Below the pieces are notes generated by a model that did not search any database, had not been told where the DNA came from, and was given only the letters and a program-made list of their open reading frames with translations. Source: Centroberyx gerrardi (Eukaryota > Chordata > Actinopteri > Beryciformes > Berycidae). Taken from it: DNA of 64,000 nucleotides. Each line of letters begins with the position of its first letter. Within the stretch, counting starts at the first letter, position 1. The DNA is taken from assembly GCF_048128805.1 (NCBI RefSeq), contig NC_136003.1, forward strand, positions 23,340,840 to 23,404,839, written 5' to 3'. The position numbers and the translations under genes are program-made. Of this stretch, positions 13,701 to 28,626 are shown one piece after another.

Positions 13701-15735
13701 GAGGCAATGAACTTGTATCTACTTCCAGAAGATGTAAATGTTACGCCTTGAAAATTAACGGCTACATCCGCAACGCAAACACGAGTATAGTTTTGCCCCA
13801 AAGACACGTGAAGTTTTTCAGCATTAAATATCAAAAAAATTGTGGGCTGGGAGAAACTATTTGTAAGTAGATGAATAACGGTTCAGTAAAATCCAAAGCT
13901 GATCATTAAATTATCTTTTTGCAAATGCATAATCAGCATTCGCATTAACATTTTGTGGTGGAATGCACATACTGTTATTTCCTCTGTCCAGCATGTAAAG
14001 GGTTAAATGAAGTAAGTTGTCATACAATTAGCCCTTGCACCATCTGTCTTCTGCCCAGTGCTCATTCCCAGTTGCAGCTTCTCATTTATCTATCCAACCA
14101 GCAAGCAGATCGGCCCCTCGATCCCCAGAAGATAGCTACCCACCTGTCCCATGACAAGTTAATTAAATGGAAAAGAAAACAAAAATCCAATTAAAACTTA
14201 TATTCCATATTTCTGGTCTCTGCTCTGCTCTTTACACAGAGCGCTCAGACTGGGAAATATTGTGGTTCTGCTGCAGCCTCGGCTTCTGTGTAACGACGAC
14301 GATCCATCACAAAGTTATCCTTGCTTTGTCCTACCTCTTGACCGGGTACAAAAACTTGTTCTGACCTTAGGAAACTGAAGCATCAAGCCGTTTGTTACAC
14401 TGTGAGGTAACACAAAATGTCACAGCAACCACCGAGCATAGAGATGTACAATGGAGAGGAAATTGCTGTTGTTGCAGTGGGACAAACCTGTAATCATCTT
14501 ACCTGGGTAAAACCATTCCAACAGCATCAGTTCATATGAATAGTAGTGTTTCATCACTTCACTAAATTAAAGAGAGAAACATTCGAAAGCACCGTCTTTC
14601 ATGTTTTTTTGAGGAGCTTGTTGCTTTTTTCTAATTTGCCATTGAGTAAGTAATGCTTTGAGGTACAGTAATGCAACAGTTCAGTGGGAAGCACAACTAA
14701 CACTGCCAGGGTTAGGGGTTTATTTCTCACCCATGACAAAAATGTGTGCACTCTTCATACTGTATGGCACATTTGATGAAAAGCTCCACCAGATGGCATA
14801 TGTTATTTCATGTTTTTTCAGTTAAAAAAATATTAAAATAGTCTTTGGATCGGTCTCCGTCCATTTGTCAGTTTCTTTGTGTGTTTGTCTTTGGTCCAAT
14901 TTTGACCAAACCTGGGGAGGATGATGGATCTGTTTGTTCATCCAAAGTTTGTCATGTCTGATATCTCAGACACCACTGCTCTGATTTTGATGGATCTTGA
15001 GGGAGAATGATGCATCTCACCACTGCATTTACGTATTTTCAAAATTATACTGATTGACCCAAGGGAGTGCTATGATTACCAGTCAGAATTAAAAAGTTTA
15101 AGAAGCTGTATATACCACACCATAAGTTTGATGACATGAAACTTGGTGCACATACCCAGCTATCCTCACTATACAACTTTGTTTCTAGGACCATCCATGT
15201 CAGCCATTTTCAATTTATTGAAAAATGTTTTTTCCCCTTAAACTTTTCTTCTTCTTTATTGGTACATAGCATAAGGAGACTGAGCTTCACCTATACTACA
15301 AATTCTATACACTCTATACTATATATATATATGCTATTAAGAGAGGGGGGGTAATTGCTGCTTGATTGCAATTGTTATTGATTTGCGCAAAAGGTGAATG
15401 TATCATTTGTGGGGGATGGCATGTTTACTGTTACCTAGTTTAGTTTAGTTAACTAACTAGTTTTCATTTGGATAACACATGTTAAAAACCCCCATACATC
15501 TAAAGACCTATTTCCATTGTGGTATCTGATCATAAATACATGGACCATGAACAGTAATAATTTCATTATGACGGTTTCCTAAAACAGATAAATTACATCA
15601 ATAACATGCATTTCAATTAATGTTTTCATCATCACACCTAAACAAAAAATAGCAAACATTATTGAAAATTCAACACAGCACAGTTTGCTTGGGCTCTCGA
15701 TCAAACAGCCTCTTCCAACTGGCCAAACAGCATTG
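10713..15735. other. Gene-free stretch
   Basis: No supported exon. A G13 run lies near 11103-11115 and a small perfect hairpin at 11461-11489. Two long open frames (11558-12061 and 12083-12505) were examined and rejected. Confidence 0.55.
11461..11489. repeat. Perfect 12-bp inverted repeat, 5-nt loop
   Basis: TTCCAGTTGGCT at 11461-11472 is exactly complementary to AGCCAACTGGAA at 11478-11489, with loop AAAAT. Nothing around it suggests a microRNA-length stem or a terminator, and its function is unknown. Confidence 0.9.
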
Positions 15736-15754
15736 GCCAGTAACTGTTCTGGTG

Positions 15755-16130
15755 TTAAATCTGTCTATGTAAATGTGGTGCTGTGCTGTGGTGTGGTGTC
15801 TCCTGCTTGAGTGAAGCAGTAGATGGGAGTCCAACTGTTGAAAATCCCATGTACCATATTAAGCCCCATTTGAGCGACTCACTCGACCCTCGACCAGCAG
15901 CCAGTTCAGGTCTTTGAAGTGGCTCCTGCCGACATCCTCCCTGCGGCCGAGTCCTGACACGACCCTGACCAGTCTGTTCTGAAGCGCCTCGAGCTTCTTC
16001 ACCACCATGGATAGAGCCTCGTACCAAGATAACATCGCATAATCAAAATGACACTGCACAGGGCTTGATGCTAATAACCTGGCACAGTCCTTGTCTAGGA
16101 GATTAGCCTTTCTGGCCAAAAACTTCTGTT
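15755..16130 (-). mobile_element. LINE reverse-transcriptase C-terminal fragment, decayed
   Basis: The minus-strand frame running down from about 16119 encodes VQCHFDYAMLSWYEALS, then KKLEALQNRLVRVVSG, then HFKDLNWLLVEGRV. This matches the pattern VQCHFDYA.SWY...L.N.LQ..QN.LVR......HF..L.WL.VE.RV, seen just after the reverse-transcriptase domain of fish non-LTR retrotransposons. The frame breaks near 15860 and the rest of the pol ORF is absent, so this is a dead 5'-truncated copy. The exact clade (Rex1, L2 or another) cannot be assigned by eye. Confidence 0.8.
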
Positions 16131-16160
16131 CTGGTGTTGACCTTATCTAGAACCTTCACT

Positions 16161-19100
16161 GTCTTACTCTTCCCTCCCAAACTGCTATCAAAATACAACC
16201 CAAGCATGATGTTAACTGATCAGTATCTTGGTCATAATCAGCAAATCACAGAACTAGGAGCAAACCAAATACCATTAGACCATTAGCTTTAGCCAAATAA
16301 GATGTGGCCAATCTTTTCACAAGCAAAAAAGCATCAAATTCATACTTGCATATGAGCTGAGCCATAAAAAATATCTGATCTTAAGATATTTCTAACCTTT
16401 ATAGATGCTTGAAGTGTTTACAGATACTAGATGCTTGAAGTGTTTATAGATCTTCCTGGTCTTCAAAGGACAGTTGATGATGACGATGAAGCATGTTGCC
16501 TTTCCCATAGGCTCCACAGATGGTTTAGAGTTATACCCATGTAAACAAGCCGCTATATTTTTCCATTGTGGAGTAGGGATGTTTTGACATTGCAAATCAC
16601 AAATCCCCCAAAAAAGAGAGATGAATTCCTGTTGCGTACCATATTTTTCAAGCAGAGTAACCAGTGTAAACGGGGCTTAACTTGGGCAATTTCCATAGAG
16701 ACTGTGTTTAAGAAGTCAAAAGCCCCCTCCTATGATCCACCGTTTTAAGAGAAGCAGTAAGCTGGGGGAATATTCAAAATGAACACCATCCACAGTCCCC
16801 ATCCCCCTCACCACTCCTGCACTCTTCAACAACCTCGGTTTCCACTCACTCCCCATTCAGTTGATTTTGTATGGGGTTTTTTTTTCGCCGTAAAGGAAAT
16901 AATTTGTTCATGCATGGCAGAGGTTCTTGCTATGCCAAAACCTTGCAAACCCAAAGCATCAAATTCTGATCGATGCATTGCCAATAAATATGTTAACGTA
17001 GAGTTACAGTTCCCATCTGCAGCCATTTTCCATCGCTCTGCAGGCTTAGTTGATATGGGGATGCAAAATGGTGTGAGTGAGAGCAACCTGTATTTTGTTG
17101 TTTCTCTCTTTCTCTCCAACTCTCCTCCCACCACCTTCCCTTTCCCTATTTGCATTAATACTTGTGACTTTTTTTCAGCAGGATGGTTCCAACCTCAAAA
17201 AAAAAAGCAAAGATCAGGAATTAGAGCACTTTATTTGCTGCTGACGTGTCCTTTTGTGTGACGCTGCCAGAGAAGTTACAACATTCCCTGGAAGCTTTTG
17301 GCTGACTCCAAGATACTTCATGGTGTGAGATGCACTGGAGCGCCGGAGCTGTAACCTGGCAACATCATGTTTGAACAGGTATGAATATTTAATTGCATGC
17401 TTCATTTTACCCGCCCACATCCTCGGAGGGAACCCAGTTGTTTACAGATAAATTTCCCGGTGTCATTATGTCAAATGACTTGCCAAAAAACATCGAGAGC
17501 GGTGCCAGTATGAAGAGTTGCAGCCATACAGTCCTGAGATTTCAAGTTCATTTATCTGGGAGGATGGTATGAAATTATCATGATAATAGCAGTCATTACT
17601 TTGTGTCAGTGAATGCCTTCGTGGCTCTGTCAACTAACATTTGAGGATATGCTTGGAGAATGATGAATGTTGTCAGTCGAGCAATTTATTTTGGCAAATC
17701 AGGTCAGCCAAGGGAATGAATGGCAAGATGGTTAGAGGAGATATTACCATTTCTTTAATTTCCTGTCAATTTGCAACTTCAGGTGGGATTTAATATGAGA
17801 AAATACTGTTTGTTTTTGTTATCAACACAGAGCTAAAATAAAAAATAACAACATTCTTTTACAAAATTCATCAGCTTTTAAACTTCTATCATATCCCATA
17901 TATACTGCATATCATTTAGTAGTTTGCATCTGAATGTTATGTACTCTGTTAACATCCAAGTCAGTACAAAGTCCCTCAGCCATCTGGCATTCAAATAGCA
18001 TGTGGCCAAACAAACCCCACTATGATTTCAAACCATTTAAGAGATTTCTAATTTTAAGTCTGAAGGCCTTTGGCACAAGAGCAAATAAAGCCAGAGCATG
18101 CAGGAGGAAGCAGGTATATCTATTAGGAACTCACAAGTGAATGCATTTCTATTCATGAAAACCTCTTGTCAGAAATCCCTTCCTCTCAGAGTGTGTGTTT
18201 ATATGCACAGAATAATTCAGATAGTGGCTCATACCCCGATTAAGGTCATACTCAGTATTAGCTGTTTATATGCATCCTCATATCCCGAACGAGAATAACC
18301 CCTTATACATAAATTGGCAGAATATTTCAAAAACTCCTGAGGAGAAAGAACTCACAAAGACCAGCAGTAAACGGGATGAGGTTTTTATATTGACATATCG
18401 TTATTATAATCTTATAATCTTATTATAATCTTTAATAAACAGGATATAAGCTTATCCCGGCTCTTGTAAACGGGATACGATGTTAACGTGTCACCTCAAA
18501 AAATACTTTGATATCCTGAATAATGTCGGACTGTTAATATGCGTGCAAACGTACTCGACGAAATACAAATTCAAGCAGTTCAGTCAAACCGCTCATGTGA
18601 GGCAGAGGAGGTTTGTTTTTGAAATTGAGACGATTATAGAAGTGATTGAAACATCTCTGGATCAGATCTGAATTTTAAATTTGGTGCTCTCCAGCTGTTT
18701 TCCCCTCTCTTAATTTACTAATATTTACATTTGAACCAGCAGCTGGCCATACAAGAATGAATTAACCTGTGAATGAATCATCATTCATCCTCAGCCCCTG
18801 AGTGCTCGGCTCCAACGGAATTTACATAAATCCCACAGTAATTTTGGAATAATTTTGATCTAAATAGCAAAAGGGCTGAATAATCAACAAGTAATGAGAA
18901 GTAAAATTGGTCATCTGTTCACATCTTTCACTATCAGCTTCATCAATAGGCATGGCTGCTCCTATTCATTCCAAACAATCATCTTTAGAGGTCAGTTCCT
19001 CTTCTATCAAGTTAATTTTACCAGAAGCATGAATGTTTCAGCACATATCACTCATCACTCTTGAGAGAGAAAGGCCAAATAGCAGGCTTATTAATTTATT

Positions 19101-20659
19101 CATGTGAATCATCCCTTTTTTCGCTGCCATAAATGCAAATTCAGTCATGATTAGGTTTCTAATTTTCATTTCATGGGATAATCAGACTTCAAAAAAAAAA
19201 AATCATTTTAGGGCTAATCTGATTTCAGTAACGATATTAATTTATTGGTAATTTAAAATACATTTGTCCATTAAAAAAAAAAAAAATCTGAGATATTCCA
19301 GTTAAGCCTGAACAGTCAAAGTGAATAAAATTGTGAAGAAATTGTATTCAGGGGAAATGTTAAAACATTAGAAGACAGTTAACATGTTGGGGTTGTCTAT
19401 TAAACATGGGAAACCCCAACAAGACAAAGTTGTACAATATGATAAAAATATTGATTTACTTCTATCTAGTTGTATGTTTCATTTATCTAATGTACTCCTT
19501 GAGCACAAGAAAACTGTAGAATAGCATTGTAAAGTACCTCTTCTCACTTGAAGATTGATGTTTATTTTTTAATGATATGCACAGCATCCATAATGCATAT
19601 TACACACAACATCCTCGAAATGCTGCTCCCTTATGAGGCCCATTATTAAAACTGCAAAAGATGCCACTGTCTTGCAAGTCACAGAAGAGCAATGTGTACA
19701 TAAAACAGTGTTGACAAAGCAATGTTACCACAGCAAGGTCTATACTACACTATATACTGTAGTATAGTATTATACTGTGCACACTACTACTGCATTTTGT
19801 GGTATAAATTATATATGGCTCATGTCTCTTACAGCTCTGGTAGAAATGTTTCCATTTATTTCACAGCCAGCAGTGGTTTCAAACTATGGCCAGAATAGAA
19901 ACAGATGAAGCATGAAAGAAAAACAAAAAAAAGAAAAAATAAACTGCAATTCCCAAAGTATTCAGCACACTGGTTGAAAAGGGGAATCTGTCTACTGGGC
20001 TGTAAATATTCCAGAGGAAATGGACATCTCTCCACTATCAGAGAGCAAAAGCCCAACAACACTTGTGGTGTGCCAAGCTTCAATATCATCCCACTTTTTC
20101 ATTAGTCATGCTGTATGTGGCTCTTTTATGCATTAGCTTTTCCCTTTATAAGCTCTTAATGAGAGAATGATTACATATTTCTACATGGCTGGCAGTGCAA
20201 ATTATTAGCATAAGCACCATTGGTAAATGACTTTCTCTAACAAAAACAAATACCGCACCGACTCTGTAGAACAAACACTGCGGGGCAAACAATAACTTCC
20301 CAGAAAACACAGCATTGTGCTCTTGAGGAATACCGCACTGATGGTTCTTGCATAGGTTTACATATTACTCATTCAGTGCTGTACACTGTTAACTTTGTAG
20401 GGATCAAATCAACCTGCAAAGGGAACTTACATGATGTTGTACCTGTGCTTTCAGTGCTGAAGCCTCTCTGATGCCTCAAGAGTGCCACCTTCTGATGAAT
20501 GTTTTCACCAACAACTGAGCCTTTTCTTGATGTTCAGACTCTTCACTATTGCTGATCAAATATACAGTTGACACTTCTGTGACGAAAGTAGCAATCACTG
20601 TGATTCAGGATGTGTAAATTAGGGGAAACACATTAGAAAAACAAAATGGAAGACTACAA
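16161..20659. other. Gene-free stretch downstream of MRM2
   Basis: No supported exon. Content is AT-rich with homopolymer A runs (19190-19202, 19274-19286) and a cluster of AAACGGGAT words near 18366-18477. The 3' UTR of MRM2 must lie in the last few hundred bases, but I see no clear AATAAA on the minus strand there. Confidence 0.5.
18366..18477. repeat. Possible dispersed-repeat end with AAACGGGAT words
   Basis: AAACGGGAT occurs at about 18369 and 18468, with a variant AAACAGGAT at about 18437. TATCCCG at 18453-18459 faces CGGGATA at 18471-18477, forming a 7-bp inverted repeat. A tandem ATTATAATCTT block (18399-18433) lies between. This looks like part of a MITE, but I could not define its ends. 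Confidence 0.3.
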
Positions 20660-22830
<2,171 letters not shown>

Positions 22831-24079
22831 TTCCCCTTACTGTAAGCAATGAGATAAATAGTTCCTACTGGTTCACTTTTGGCTTATTAGCTTTCTATGA
22901 CTTGGACAAAATGTATTATTTTTCCTCTGTGGGCTCAAGAATGAAAATCACTTATTGTGGCCTTTTTTTTTTTTTTAACATAATGCATACATAATGCTAT
23001 TACTGGAGATCAACAAAAGCCCATTATAATAAAATCACAAAATCACATATAGGCTATTTTCAGTTTTTAGAATTAAAATGTAAACATCTTTTATGATCTT
23101 GTGATACTGGCCTTTTATATATGAATGGCTTCCATTTGAACATAAAGTACACAAATAAGTATGGGCTTACTTTCTTAAATGCTTACTAAGTAGCCTATTT
23201 ATATTAAAGCTTATTGCGAGACACAATAAGCAAACAACTTTGAATACAATAAAATTATGTTTCTGAGGATCTTTATTGCATTGTAGCGTTATTTTTGTTG
23301 CAGCAAAGGTGGAAAAGTATCATTTATGAAAAGGGGAAATTTAAAGTACAGTGTATTGATTCCAAAATGCAAAGTACAGCACAGTAATGCAGGTGCAAAC
23401 AAGTGCAAGTGCAGTATATTTAATGTACGTGCAAATTGTCTTCTTCACTCCATTTCAACACTGCTGTACAACTCCATTCAACAAATTAACACTCCTGGGG
23501 GTGAATTAGGTGACACCTCTTTTTGTCCATCTCAGGCATCTGTAGCCTTTGTCCTGACCTGAGGGTAAGATGCCCCCTTGGTAAAATGCCATATGCATGT
23601 AAGCTGTAAGAGAGTGTATGTGTCATGATACAACATGAGTAAGTTTATTGTGAAGACCAAGTACTCTTAGGCTGTAGTGGCAGAAATACAAAGGTGGGCA
23701 AACTATGAACTCCAGTCACTTAAATCAGTTTGACACTACTTAGAAATCCGATGTTTACTATGAGTTTACATCATAAAGATTTATCTCAGCCGAAAAATGG
23801 GGATAAAATCTATTCCGCAAAAAAACGGTGTGTAAAGTGAGTTACAGGCTGATAGCGTTAGTTGTATGAGAACACTAAACTCTCTCTGGTTTCTAGTCGA
23901 GCCCATTTCAAGGTAACGCATTTCCACGGCTCTTTCAAAATAAGGCTCGAAATCATGATTTCACTTCGTCATAACGTGACGACACGAGGCTACTGTACGC
24001 GGGAACCATTCATAACGAAAATCAAAGCCTCTTCCACTGTTTTCTGATAATACATCTTTCCACGGCTAGTTTTTCAGTG

Positions 24080-24142
24080 TCAGTCTGTATCAGCATCTGT
24101 TTTTTGGCCTTTTGAAAAACTCACCAGGCATAAAGTGAATAG
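24080..24142 (+). other. Candidate 5' non-coding exon of NUDT1 (donor at 24143)
   Basis: The NUDT1 start exon begins at a splice acceptor (CAG, 24698-24700), so at least one upstream non-coding exon must exist. GTGAATAG|GTAAGGAT at 24143 is the best donor seen in the preceding 600 bases, and its intron would end at 24700. The 5' edge is arbitrary. Two facing CRE-like half sites (CGTCA, TGACG) lie further upstream near 23970-23985. The exon is inferred only. Confidence 0.3.
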
Positions 24143-24210
24143 GTAAGGATGTTAATGCAGTGTTGAGCATAGCAAATAGCAGCTAGGTTACTGCTAACAT
24201 TAATTACAAT

Positions 24211-24644
24211 CAGAGGTGGGGACTCGAGTCACATAACTTGAACTCGACTCAGACTCGAGTCACAATTTTAATTGCTTGAGACTTGACTTGATGCATGACT
24301 TGACTTTGACTTGTACTTTGAGGATTTGAAAATGTTTCTAAAGTCTTGACAAAAGATCTTGTGTTTGTGTAAATTCCTTCGATTGAAAGTTATGAGATTT
24401 GTTCCACCAGACGACTGAATTTGTTGAAACTGATTATAGAAATCAAACTCATGATGCACTTACCAAGTTTTTATACTATTAAAATGATATTGTATTGAAA
24501 AGTCCTGGATATTTGGTTTTCTTTAAGATATTAAATTGATACTGGACTCTTGAGTTGTTCTGACTTGACTCGGTGTTCTACATTTAGACTTGGGACTTGA
24601 GACAGATTTGGGACTCGAGGAAAGCTGACTTTGCCACACCTCTG
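24211..24644. mobile_element. hAT-like non-autonomous element rich in ACTCGAGTC words
   Basis: It opens CAGAGGTGGGGACTCGAGTC and closes CCACACCTCTG, so CAGAGGTG and CACCTCTG form terminal inverted repeats. Flanks ATTACAAT (24203-24210) and GTTACAGT (24645-24652) agree at 6 of 8 positions, fitting an old 8-bp duplication. The interior is built from ACTCGAGTC and ACTTGACTTG words. No ORF is seen. It lies just before the NUDT1 start exon, inside its presumed 5' UTR intron. Confidence 0.65.
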
Positions 24645-24673
24645 GTTACAGTGTATTTATGTAGCTTTCATCA

Positions 24674-24698
24674 CCCCCCCCCCCCCCCCCCCCCCCCC
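24674..24698 (+). repeat. C25 homopolymer as splice-acceptor tract
   Basis: Twenty-five consecutive C residues run straight into AG at 24699-24700, the acceptor of the NUDT1 start exon. The run therefore replaces the usual mixed pyrimidine tract. The opposite strand is a G25 run. Homopolymers of this length are prone to length error in sequencing. Confidence 0.9.
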
Positions 24699-24709
24699 AG
24701 ACAGGTGAG

Positions 24710-27700
24710 ATGTTGACCTCTAAGCTGCTGACCCTGGTGCTGGTGGTCCGGCCGGGGAGAGTGCTGCTGGGCATGAAGAAGAGAGGCTTTGGAGCGGGGA
24801 AGTGGAACGGCTTCGGGGGCAAAGTTCAACCCGGAGAAACCATTGAAGATGCTGCAAGGAGGTAGGTTCATCTCACCAAGGAGTTATGTTAAAGGACCCA
24901 CAATCCTGAGCCCGCTCCTATCATTCTGATAAACATGCAGTTAGTGTTTTATGTTCTGTAAGCCACGGTGATGATCGCCTTGCTCTCGAGACCCTGTTGA
25001 GACGCTACGTGAATGTGAAGCCAATGAACAAAGCAGTAGATTAGGGTCAGTATGATTTCTATTGTGGGTTTACAGTTGACACTTGTTGAACCTGTATTTT
25101 CATTCTCAGAGAACTGCAAGAAGAAAGCGGTCTCACAGTGGATGATCTTCAGAAGATTGGGAATATAAAGTTTGAATTTGTCGGAGAAACAGAGCTGCTT
25201 GATGTCCATATTTTCAGAGCCGACACTTACAATGGAGAACCAACAGAATCAGAGGGTACGATTTCCACTGGAACTACCAAGACCAGATGTCATGTTCATC
25301 TGTCTCCTTACATAGACACGTGTGTTTACACCTTGTTTTTAGCCCATTTACATTCCCATGCCCTATTTTACTGTCAGGTTTTTCTTACTTTGTGGCTCTC
25401 ATTGACATGACAGTTTAATGATGCATCTAAAACAGAGTCAGTCTTTGGTTTGTGTTTATCAAGGTATTCCACCATTGAAAAGGTTTTGTTGTCACCACTG
25501 TGGCCCATTTGTGATCTACAATGGAAAAGACTTACACTACGTGGAGGGGGCAGCTTGCACCACATAAGTGGAAATATTTAAACTGGCCCTATATCAGTAC
25601 CATGGGGTATTTATGCTCAATTCCCGAGCAAGGGTTGATGGAAGCGTCAATTGCTACCATGATAGATACATTTTTTGATGCACTTTGGAGACACTACGAC
25701 AATTTCAACTCAGGGTTTCTTTTTTTTCACCTTTATTTATTCAGGGGGAGTTTCACGAGCAGCTCCACTGGAGCGGTTGGGGTTAAGGGCCTTGCACAAG
25801 GGCACCTCAGTGGTGGTAATGAGGGAGGGGCAAGCGCTGCTTTTTCACTTTCCCCACCCAGATTTATCCTGCCGGTCCGGGGGATTGAACCGACGACCTT
25901 CCGGTCACAAGCTCGCTTCTCTAACCTTTAGGCCACCACTGCCCTGACAAGGCAATAAAGAAGAAACCTAAGTGGGTGGGTGTAAATATAAAATTGTTCC
26001 CTGCCACTGAAAAGGTGGAAAAACATTCAATAATGCTGCAAAGTGTATTTCACTTTTTGGTTCCTTGAACTTCGCTTTGACATTATCCGTTGGTTATTTC
26101 AGATTGCATGGCGGTTATAATTTTGATTATTGTTTATAGTTACCAATTCCAAAGCAAAATAGACCATATTGTTCCTGCTGAGCACACTGATTGAAACACT
26201 TACCTGGGAACTTGCTAACTTTTGGTTTGCACAGACATGACTGAGTAGGGAGAGCAGATTACTGGAGTCTGAGGGAACAGTAGTGGAGGGAAAGAAGCTC
26301 CACGTTTGCCCTTGCAACTGGCAGAAAGTACAAACCTTGAAGGGCCTTTAAAATACACCCAGGAAAGAAGAGGTGCTTGACAGAGGGAATGCAGAGACCC
26401 TGCATTGATCAGTACTTCTCGAGAAGTCAGTCAGGTCAATTGGGTGAAGTCCAGACAGGTAGAAGCCGCAGCTCACTGAGGAGGCAGATATTAGCACTGA
26501 AACACAGAGACTGCAGGGCGGAGAGTTCGAGCAGTCAAGGGAGGAAAAGATCAGTGGGCAGAAAGTTCAAGTGAAATGGACTAAAGCTAGTGGAAAGAGA
26601 GGATGGGAATCTGACAGACTACAGCTGAGAATAAACTTGATAAAATGGGGGATAGTATCTGCGACTCCTAAATCGAAAGGCTTGGAGTTTACAAAAAAGA
26701 GAGAAGGCCGTCTCCGAGCCATAGAAGTCGAGGCAAATGATTAACTTCAGAAATCACAAATTTTCAACTATAGTGTCTATATTTTTCAGTACAAAAGTAA
26801 TACATCAAATGTTTGATTTTACTCCCATCCATAGCAAAGGATATCAAAGTTACATCAATTGTGACATTCTGTAGTTCAAGTTACAAGTTTAACACAGGAA
26901 ATATCAAGGTTAAATGTAGATCATGCAGTCTTTCTTTATCGAGGAAAATGATGCCAAAGTTAAAAAGGGTATAGCTTGTTTTGTTCTTAGAGAAGGATGA
27001 GATTTCATCCAGGAGTGATGTATTTATAGTTCTCCAGTGTCTGTGATCTTCTGTGTTGTGTATTTCCTACCAAAGAATGACGACATGCATCCAGAAGCAT
27101 AAAAAACAAGCCATCAGCATCATTTTCCTCAATAAAGAGACATGATTTACATTTAACCTTTATATATCCTGTGAAACTGTCACTAAACTAAAATGGAAAT
27201 GTATGGTAAAAAGTTTAAAAGAACATCATCTTTGTTTCTACAGAACATTATATAAGATCAAAAGGAAATTAATGATTTATTAGTGTAAAGAAAAGGACAC
27301 CATTACATTTGCATTGGTGGATATACCTTGAGATTAATAAGGATTTCTGTCAGTGGTATACACTGTAAGGTTTCCCTCAGTTGGATTCTATATATAGTGG
27401 AAGGTAATACAACCTTGAATTACATATATAACAACACAAACTAATGCACTGAACAATGACCTAGGTGGTTCAGAAGTAGCAGAAAAAATGATGGAGATGG
27501 GTGACAAACTATGATCCTGGCATTTTCCTTTTAAGATGTTAATGCAGATGATGAAGGCTCAGTATCACTCTTGTAAGCTTCACTAATAATTTTCTCTTTG
27601 TTTTCTAGAGATGAGGCCTCAGTGGTTTGAATGTGACCAAATACCTTTCAGTCAAATGTGGGCTGATGACATCCTGTGGTTTCCACTGCTGCTTCAGAAG

Positions 27701-27781
27701 AAGAAATTCGTGGGCTACTTCAAGTTCCAGGGTCACGACGTGATCCTCAGCCAGAAGCTGGAGGAGGTGGAGCAGCTCTGA
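24710..27781 (+). CDS. nudt1: Oxidised purine nucleoside triphosphatase MTH1 (Nudix), complete, 156 aa
   Basis: Hydrolyses 8-oxo-dGTP, 2-hydroxy-dATP and related triphosphates to monophosphates, keeping oxidised bases out of DNA and RNA; cytosol and mitochondria. Coding exons are 24710-24861, 25110-25255 and 27609-27781. All junctions are GT-AG and in phase. The length equals human MTH1. The Nudix box GX5EX7REUXEEXGU is intact at residues 37-59 (G37, E43, R51-E52, E55-E56, G58). The substrate-pocket residues F27, N33, W117, D119 and D120 of the human enzyme are all present, so it should be active. MLTSKL replaces the human N-terminus. The start is the first ATG after the acceptor at 24700, nine bases into the exon. 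It is divergent from MRM2 and convergent with SNX8. Intron 2 (2.35 kb) holds a SINE. Confidence 0.98.
25720..25950 (-). mobile_element. tRNA-derived SINE (V-SINE-like)
   Basis: Read on the minus strand it starts GGGCAGTGGTGGCCTAAAGG, with an A-box-like segment. It then has GGTCGTCGGTTCAATCC, a good B box. Next comes GTGCCCTTGTGCAAGGCCC followed by TTAACCCC, which resembles the central domain shared by V-SINE-type elements. It ends near TGAATAAATAAAGGTG. The order tRNA head, central domain, AT-rich tail is that of a SINE. It lies inside NUDT1 intron 2, antisense to the gene. The subfamily name is inferred. Confidence 0.75.
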
Positions 27782-28575
27782 GACACTTAGTGACATCATG
27801 ACGGGACAGAAAACACAGTCAGTCCTCCAAGTTCCTTCTTTACATGCGGTTTAATGTTCCTCATACAGTGTCATTTGTGGGAAGAAATGGAAAAACCCTG
27901 AAGACTTCGCAGAAGAGTGTTTACATGTAAAATGACAAGGAATTGAGGATGACACATTTTCTTTTTCCTTTTTTTTCAGTCAATATTCTGCAGAAAAAGT
28001 GACGACTGTCAACATTTTTTACTTCATTTTATATATTCATTGATATGTTCAAAAATTCAAGGCAGCAGTACATTGGAAAAAAATTATCCTTGTATGTTTA
28101 TTCTGTCATTTTATTTTTCACGTTAACTGATGTAATGCGCAAATCAGCAAGGATTTTTTTTTTTTACCATATTTACAATATCTACAGTAACAATTTCATT
28201 GGATTTCATATTGGATGTGTGCACATTCAATTAACTTGATTCCAAATACATTTTTTGCCAAAACAAATGTGTTATATATATTACTTACTTAGTCCATAAA
28301 ATGTTTTGTTGAGAAAGACAATATTGTGACAATATACATATTCTGCTTTGCATCTGAACATGATCCATTCAAACACAATCAGGATCAAAGTCCTCAAGAT
28401 TACATCAATCAGTGACAATTTGTGAGGTAATGTATAAAATATGTTAGCTTTCATATTTGGCAAACTGTCCCTTTGATATTTAGAAAAATATATAATGTTC
28501 TGTAAATCTATAAAGTATACAGACAGAAATGAGCAACATCGTGTTCATGCCAAATATCTGAGAAGCATCAATAAA
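27782..28575 (+). other. Probable NUDT1 3' UTR with AATAAA at 28570-28575
   Basis: After the TGA at 27779-27781 the sequence is AT-rich with no coding signal. The first clear plus-strand AATAAA is at 28570-28575 (CATCAATAAAGACAATAAATC), giving a 3' UTR of roughly 0.8 kb. The cleavage site itself cannot be read. Confidence 0.45.
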
Positions 28576-28626
28576 GACAATAAATCACCTTGAACTGCAT
28601 CATCACCAATCAGGGAAACTTACAAT

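Noticed and set aside
14840-15215. Stretch reminiscent of a teleost dispersed repeat (CTCAGACACCACTGCTCTGA and similar words)
   Set aside because: No second copy in the window, no defined ends and no coding trace. The impression cannot be supported without a repeat library.
16779-17261. 160-codon plus-strand open frame
   Set aside because: There is no domain, it includes homopolymer tracts, and overlapping frames exist on both strands. This fits non-coding DNA.
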